Below, in pieces: positions 59,184-64,000 of a DNA stretch of 64,000 bases. Numbering within the stretch: position 1 is the stretch's first letter; each line of letters begins with the position of its first letter. The position numbers and the translations under genes are program-made. Below the pieces are notes generated by a model. That model ran no database searches, had not been told where the DNA came from, and saw only the letters and a program-made list of their open reading frames with translations. This DNA is from Dipetalonema caudispina (Eukaryota; Nematoda; Chromadorea; Rhabditida; Onchocercidae). Location of the stretch: NCBI GenBank assembly GCA_013365325.1, contig JABVXV010000266.1, positions 1-64,000 on the forward strand. The letters run 5' to 3'.

Positions 59184-60382
59184 TCCATCTTTGGCATAAT
59201 TTCTAATGTTTGCGACATATAATAAATTTTTAGGCCTAAAAAATGTTCTTCTTTGAATCTGTCATTTACATTTATCAAGCCTTGGTAAAAGTTTGATATT
59301 CGACGTAGTTTTGCATTCTTTGTTTATGCATATGTTTATACATTTGATAAATCTATGTCTATCAATAATCGAATACAGGATAATCAATGAATGTAAAATT
59401 AGTTCTTACAGGTTTCCGATAAAAGTATCAATTTAAATAGATTCTTGTTAATGACATTATGATTGTTTTAAGGAGTAAATTTCTTTCTAATAAAATTTAA
59501 AATTCCGACAAGTTAGAGAGTAATGTTTTTTTTTTTTTTTTTTTTTTATTTTCTTACGCTTCAAATTTCCATCTGTTCGATTTCAAATTCTAATTAACCC
59601 AAGAATTAGATCATCAATAATTTAAGTGTTATCACTTGTTGATATGATTTGAATGTACAAGAATCATTTTTATTAATCACTTAAAACAACAATGAGATGA
59701 ATAAATTGATAATTTGTCTAGTATTATTCAAATATTATTATTTTAAAATTGAAAATGAAATTTTAATTACAATTACATTCTATATGCAAGTTGCCAAAAA
59801 TAGCCAAGCAATGGTTACGCTTAGAAATAGGTTGCATATTGGGTATTTCGATCAAAGAAGAAAAGTAATAAAGTAAGGAAAATCAGTTAGTGGTAAATGA
59901 GGAAAAAGGTAAAGAGGAATTGTTGTGAATAGCAATAAAAAAAAAAATGGTAAACATTGAACCAACAATAATTCGTCGGTAATTTCCAAACTAAAACCTT
60001 TTAATAGAAGGAATTTTTGAAGAGTAAAGATCGTAAAGGGATTTTTACAGCTACATGGAATGGTAAAAACAGTTGAAATATATGTAATACTGAAGTGTGA
60101 AAAATGATGCAATAACGACAAGCATCATTGATATCATAACAATTCAAACAATCCATTAAAATTCATTCCGGATTGTTGAGCAAATAAAGTTTGAGACTGC
60201 CGTAAAACTTGCTAACTTGTCCGATAGCATAAAAAAGGAATGATCAATCAAATATTTTCATTCTCAAGTGATCTTAAACCTTGAAACAGCTAATTCGTAT
60301 TATAAACGATTCGGTGATTAACTAATTCCAATGAAGATTGGAAATTATTTCAACATTCTCAGTAATTTACTTATATTTCAGA
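59184..60382. other. Spacer between the two serpins
   Basis: About 1.2 kb with the serpin 1 poly-A signal at 59221-59226, a poly-T run (59526-59547) and no exon seen. The frame 59852-60121 (-) has no recognisable motif. Confidence 0.6.
60377..60382 (+). promoter_or_regulatory. Candidate trans-splice acceptor of serpin 2
   Basis: TATTTCAG, then A, then the ATG at 60383, matching the arrangement at serpin 1. Confidence 0.6.
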
Positions 60383-62556
60383 ATGTTTAATCAAGCAATT
60401 ATCTTCGTGCTACTTCTGATTGGAAATGTTCAATTTGGTGCAGTATTTGGAGAAATGTAAGTAGGAAAATTAAGAAATTTCTAAAGGATTAATATTTTTC
60501 AACTAATTAAATAGCCATAACTAACTGTGTTGATATTAGTATCAGATCAACAACAATAACACTTTCATTCGTTACATTTTCAATCTTAACGCTTTTACAC
60601 TTTTTTTTTTTTTGTTTTTTTAATGAACTTTTTCAGGTCTCCAATGGATTGCGCACAATTTGACTTTGCTGTAGCATTGTTGAAAGGAACAGGACGATAC
60701 GATCAATCAACGATTTCATCCCCTATTTCGATATCAACTGCACTTTTTATGGTTTATCTTGCAGCGGATGGCGAAACTAAAACTGAATTGTCGAAAATGA
60801 TTGGAAGTAATTTTATGGTTTGAAAAGGATACTTAAATCGAAAATTTGCATTATCATTGAAAATTTACTCTATTATGGAAAGTTTCAGCATATTTTGCTT
60901 GCCGCCAAGAGAATGCCATAATTGATAGAATTCACAAATGATGAAATGACAGTTAACTGATTCTAATATTTCAGATGGAAGGAATATAGATATTCAACGA
61001 TATTTTGGTAAATTATTGATAAATATCGATGGTAAAAATAAAAACAATATAGCAAATCGTTTATATGTACGACAGGATATTTCTATAAAGCCAAGCTTTT
61101 CCTCTATACTTCGGTTTTATTTCGGTGATGCATTGCATTATTTCAATTATGACCAAAGACATCAACTTTCTCAGGTATGATCAATGATGATATAAATAAA
61201 AATATGATGAAAAAAGAAATTAGGATCATAAAAGAGAAATGAAATTAGTTGTCTGTTAAATTTTTTAATTCCCATTATTAATGTACAGTGTATGCTTATA
61301 TGATTATGAGTTACAAAAATTTTTTCAGGACATTAACCGTTGGGCTTCAGAAAAGACTAAAAATAGCATTAAGAAATTAATGGAAACGAGCCGTGTTAAT
61401 TCAGAAACTGAAATGTTTGTCCTCAATACAATTTACTTCAAAGGTATTTGGAAGAAACCATTCTACAGTGGAAATACTAAAAAGAGAGTATTTCATATTT
61501 CTCAAAATGAAAAGATAAAGGTAAAGTTTTTCTTAAATGTTATAATTAGAAATATGAAATTTCTTTTTTTTTTTTTTTTTTTTTTTTTACATTTGTTACT
61601 TGTTAGATGAATATATTTTTGTTTTCACAGACATCGATGATGCTATTAAGAGCAAAAGTACCGTACTACGAGGATAGTACTGTACAAGTTGTGAAATTGC
61701 CTTATATTGGTGGTGAAGTAGAAATGGTAATCATATTGCCAAAAATTCGTTTTGGCTTACTTAAAATTCGAGAAACGATGACAGGAAAGCATTTAATTGA
61801 ATACATTCAAAATGCTAAGCAAACTGATGTGGAGGTAAGTTATAAAGTTTCGTTTTTTCAAACAAATTAATGGAAATTGTGTTTGAAGAAAATTCACTGC
61901 GATCCTATAATGTTTAATTTCGTTTCATTCATCTATGATTAATTTAAATCGAAGAATGTGAAATAAAAATTGCAAATTTTGTTTTTCTTTCCTACCAAAT
62001 TAATTCTTGTAAGTATGTTTTATTGCCAGAATTACGTTTCATTTTTGTAGGAGAAATTTTTGAATGTTTCTTTATCGAAAATTTGCTAAAAACAAGATAG
62101 GACTGTGAATAAACTTTTTAATTTTAGATAAGCTTGCCAAAATTCAGACTGGAAGAAGAATTGAATTTGGAAGGTATTCTGCAAAGATTTGGCAAAACAG
62201 TTATTTTCAGCGAAAGAGCTAATTTCAAAAAGCTTAGTGATGACCCAGTTTCCGTTAGCAACATTATACATCGAACCGTATTTGAGGTTTGTTTGACATG
62301 ACCTTTTTCTGTTTGAAAATTTACAATTCGAAGAAACAAAAATATAGCTGTTAATGGAATTTTTGCCATTTTATTTACTATTGGATTTTTGCAGGTGAAT
62401 GAAGGTGGAACAGGAATCTCGCCAAAACCCGTATTTGATTCCTTTCTCAAACCGTCTACAACGTTTGATGCTGATCAACCATTCCTGTATTTCGTTGTTA
62501 AAAATTTGAAAACTGTTTTACTTGCTGGCCAATCTACCAAACCTTGTTTTTTTTAA
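60383..62556 (+). CDS. Secreted serpin 2, non-canonical reactive loop
   Basis: Seven exons: 60383-60456, 60637-60806, 60975-61174, 61329-61520, 61631-61834, 62128-62286 and 62395-62556, giving 386 residues. Exon phases are identical to serpin 1. The signal peptide is MFNQAIIFVLLLIGNVQFGA. Serpin signatures include ISSPISISTALFMVYLAADG, VLNTIYFKGIWKKPF, VEMVIILPKIRFG and FDADQPFLY. The hinge reads NEGGTGISPKP, with bulky or rigid residues (Ile, Pro, Lys, Pro) where inhibitory serpins need small ones at P12-P8. Loop insertion should therefore be impaired, and a non-inhibitory role is plausible (inference). Counting from the P15 Gly338 gives Lys352-Pro353 at P1-P1', also a poor protease site. 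All splice sites are intact, so it is not an obvious pseudogene. AATAAA lies at 62712-62717. Confidence 0.94.
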
Positions 62557-64000
62557 AATATTAAACATTGTTGAATTTATAATTCGGATTATCGTTCTAT
62601 GATTCCATTTATGTTTGATTAAACAGTTAGCAAAAACATATCCGATTTTTAGCATCATCTACGATCTTTTCATAAATATGCATATACAGGCATATTTCTT
62701 AATGGTCATTCAATAAATTGTGTGAAAATCAAAACAATCGAAAAAAGAAACTTTAATTTTGCAGAAAATTTTTTAGTTTTTTTACAACTTAATCTGATTG
62801 AAATTCAAAGAATTCTCATTTCATCAATGAAATTAACAATAGCTCAAGAACAATTAAACTACATTTGATAATTAAAAAAGTTTTTAGCTGTAAAATAACA
62901 TTTTTTTTTTTTTCATCTACTGGAAGAAAAAAATTTACAGCTTTTAGCAGATGGCAACTTTTTTCATTTTACTTTCTGATATCCTTCCAATGAAAGCTTG
63001 TGTAATTTAATGTTGAAAATTATTAGATGAAGCATTATTCGATTATATTAGTAAGAATTGAATAATTATTTAACTGAAATTGTTATATTTGATTATATTG
63101 GAATCCTCCTTAATTGTTTCAATACAATATTACACTTCAAAATTTTCTTTCTATAATGAATCATAAAAAAAAAAAAAAAGTTTTGACAGAACTTTCAGAT
63201 TGTGAAATGAAAATGAATGAAGTTTTATCAAATAAATAATGAAATTTTTGATTGAAAGATCGAAAAATTGGGAGATCGAGGAAAAGTGTACATAATATGC
63301 TGTAAAAGTTAAAATTAATTTCAACCTTAGGATTGCAAAATTTGCAAATTATTTTGCAATAGTAAAATGAATTATATGGAGGTAACATTTAATTACTATA
63401 CTTTAATATCATTATGAAGACTATTTTTTGCGAATTGTAAAATTGTTTAATATGCTGTCGGCAAAAGCCTTTGTAAATATATTAATCATAAGGCAATAAT
63501 GCCAAGCTGAACGATAGCAGATGATTTGATTTCATTTATTTGAAAATTTATTTTTTTAATCTTAATGCACTTTTTTTTTTTTATTTTGAACTTAATAATT
63601 CTATATGTGCAATGCAAGTATGAAAAATTTGAATGACTTTTTTTTTTCTTGAAATTTCAACCAATTATTCTTAAACTATGTTTGAAAAAATTTCGAAATT
63701 TTTCTTAACTGTAATTTCTGTTTCCTATTTGTTTGAAAAAAAAAAAAAAATCCGAAACATTTTTCAAGAAAAAGTCTTCTCCATTATAATTTGATCATTT
63801 GAAATCCTTCATTTAAGAACTAAAATTTTCTTATGAGGATAAAAACTGAATTTTTGGCAAAGCTTAATTTCTGGCAACATATTCGTAAGTTTGTGTTAAA
63901 AACTTGAACGTTGAATTTACAAAATTTATTTATGTGTTTTGTTAATAGAAATGAGTACGGATAATGCGTCGTGTTCGCAACAATAATTCACATCGATAAC
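62557..64000. other. 3' flank of serpin 2 to window edge
   Basis: AT-rich sequence with a poly-A signal at 62712-62717 and, in the last 126 bases, the second copy of the duplicated segment. No exon was found. Confidence 0.6.
63875..64000 (+). repeat. 126-bp duplicated segment, copy B (runs off window)
   Basis: Matches 55161-55286 in the same orientation at about 94%, including the phrase ATGAGTACGGATAATGCGTC. The match continues to the last base, so the duplicated unit is longer than what is visible. Confidence 0.9.

Overview
This window looks like nuclear DNA from a parasitic, probably filarial (spirurid) nematode. It is very AT-rich, with many poly-A/T runs and trinucleotide microsatellites. 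Genes are split into short exons with TTTCAG-type acceptors. Several genes have an acceptor a few bases before the start codon with no upstream exon needed, which suggests spliced-leader trans-splicing. The nuclear receptor has a nematode-type P-box and there is a small cluster of secreted serpins. Species cannot be fixed from the sequence alone.

I could build eight spliced gene models whose exon phases all close. In order: (1) 4071-10071 (+), a secreted or type I membrane protein with fibronectin type III domains, vaguely anosmin-like. (2) 16769-22131 (-), an M17 leucine aminopeptidase of the NPEPL1 / lap-2 type. (3) 25127-29480 (-), the mitochondrial ADP-forming succinyl-CoA ligase beta subunit (SUCLA2 / suca-1). 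(4) 32675-33862 (-), an unrecognised single-pass membrane protein with an Asp-rich tail. (5) 34506-40539 (+), a tyrosine phosphatase with a complete active site, a very basic N-terminus and a C-terminal tail made of a 48-bp in-frame minisatellite. (6) 45423-46878 (+), an unrecognised four-span membrane protein. (7) 47460-51688 (-), a nuclear hormone receptor with a full DNA-binding domain but no ligand-binding domain. (8) 57167-59183 and 60383-62556 (+), two tandem secreted serpins with identical intron phases but very different reactive-centre loops; counted singly this makes nine genes.

Genes 4 and 5 are divergent and share a 643-bp spacer. Genes 6 and 7 are convergent, with stops 581 bp apart. 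Genes 1 and 2 are convergent across a 6.7-kb gene-poor gap. The metabolic enzymes are neighbours on the same strand but 3 kb apart, so they are not an obvious operon. The remaining DNA is AT-rich intergenic sequence with simple repeats: (TTA)n at the left edge, (AAT)n, a 520-bp (AAC)n tract at 30.2-30.7 kb, (CA)n, and a (CATC)n tract at 53 kb.

The most interesting items are the serpin pair (one loop inhibitory-looking with P1 Arg, the other with a hinge that breaks the inhibitory consensus), the DNA-binding-domain-only receptor, and the phosphatase with an expanding coding minisatellite. A 126-bp duplicated segment upstream of the first serpin recurs at the very end of the window and predicts a third serpin just outside it.
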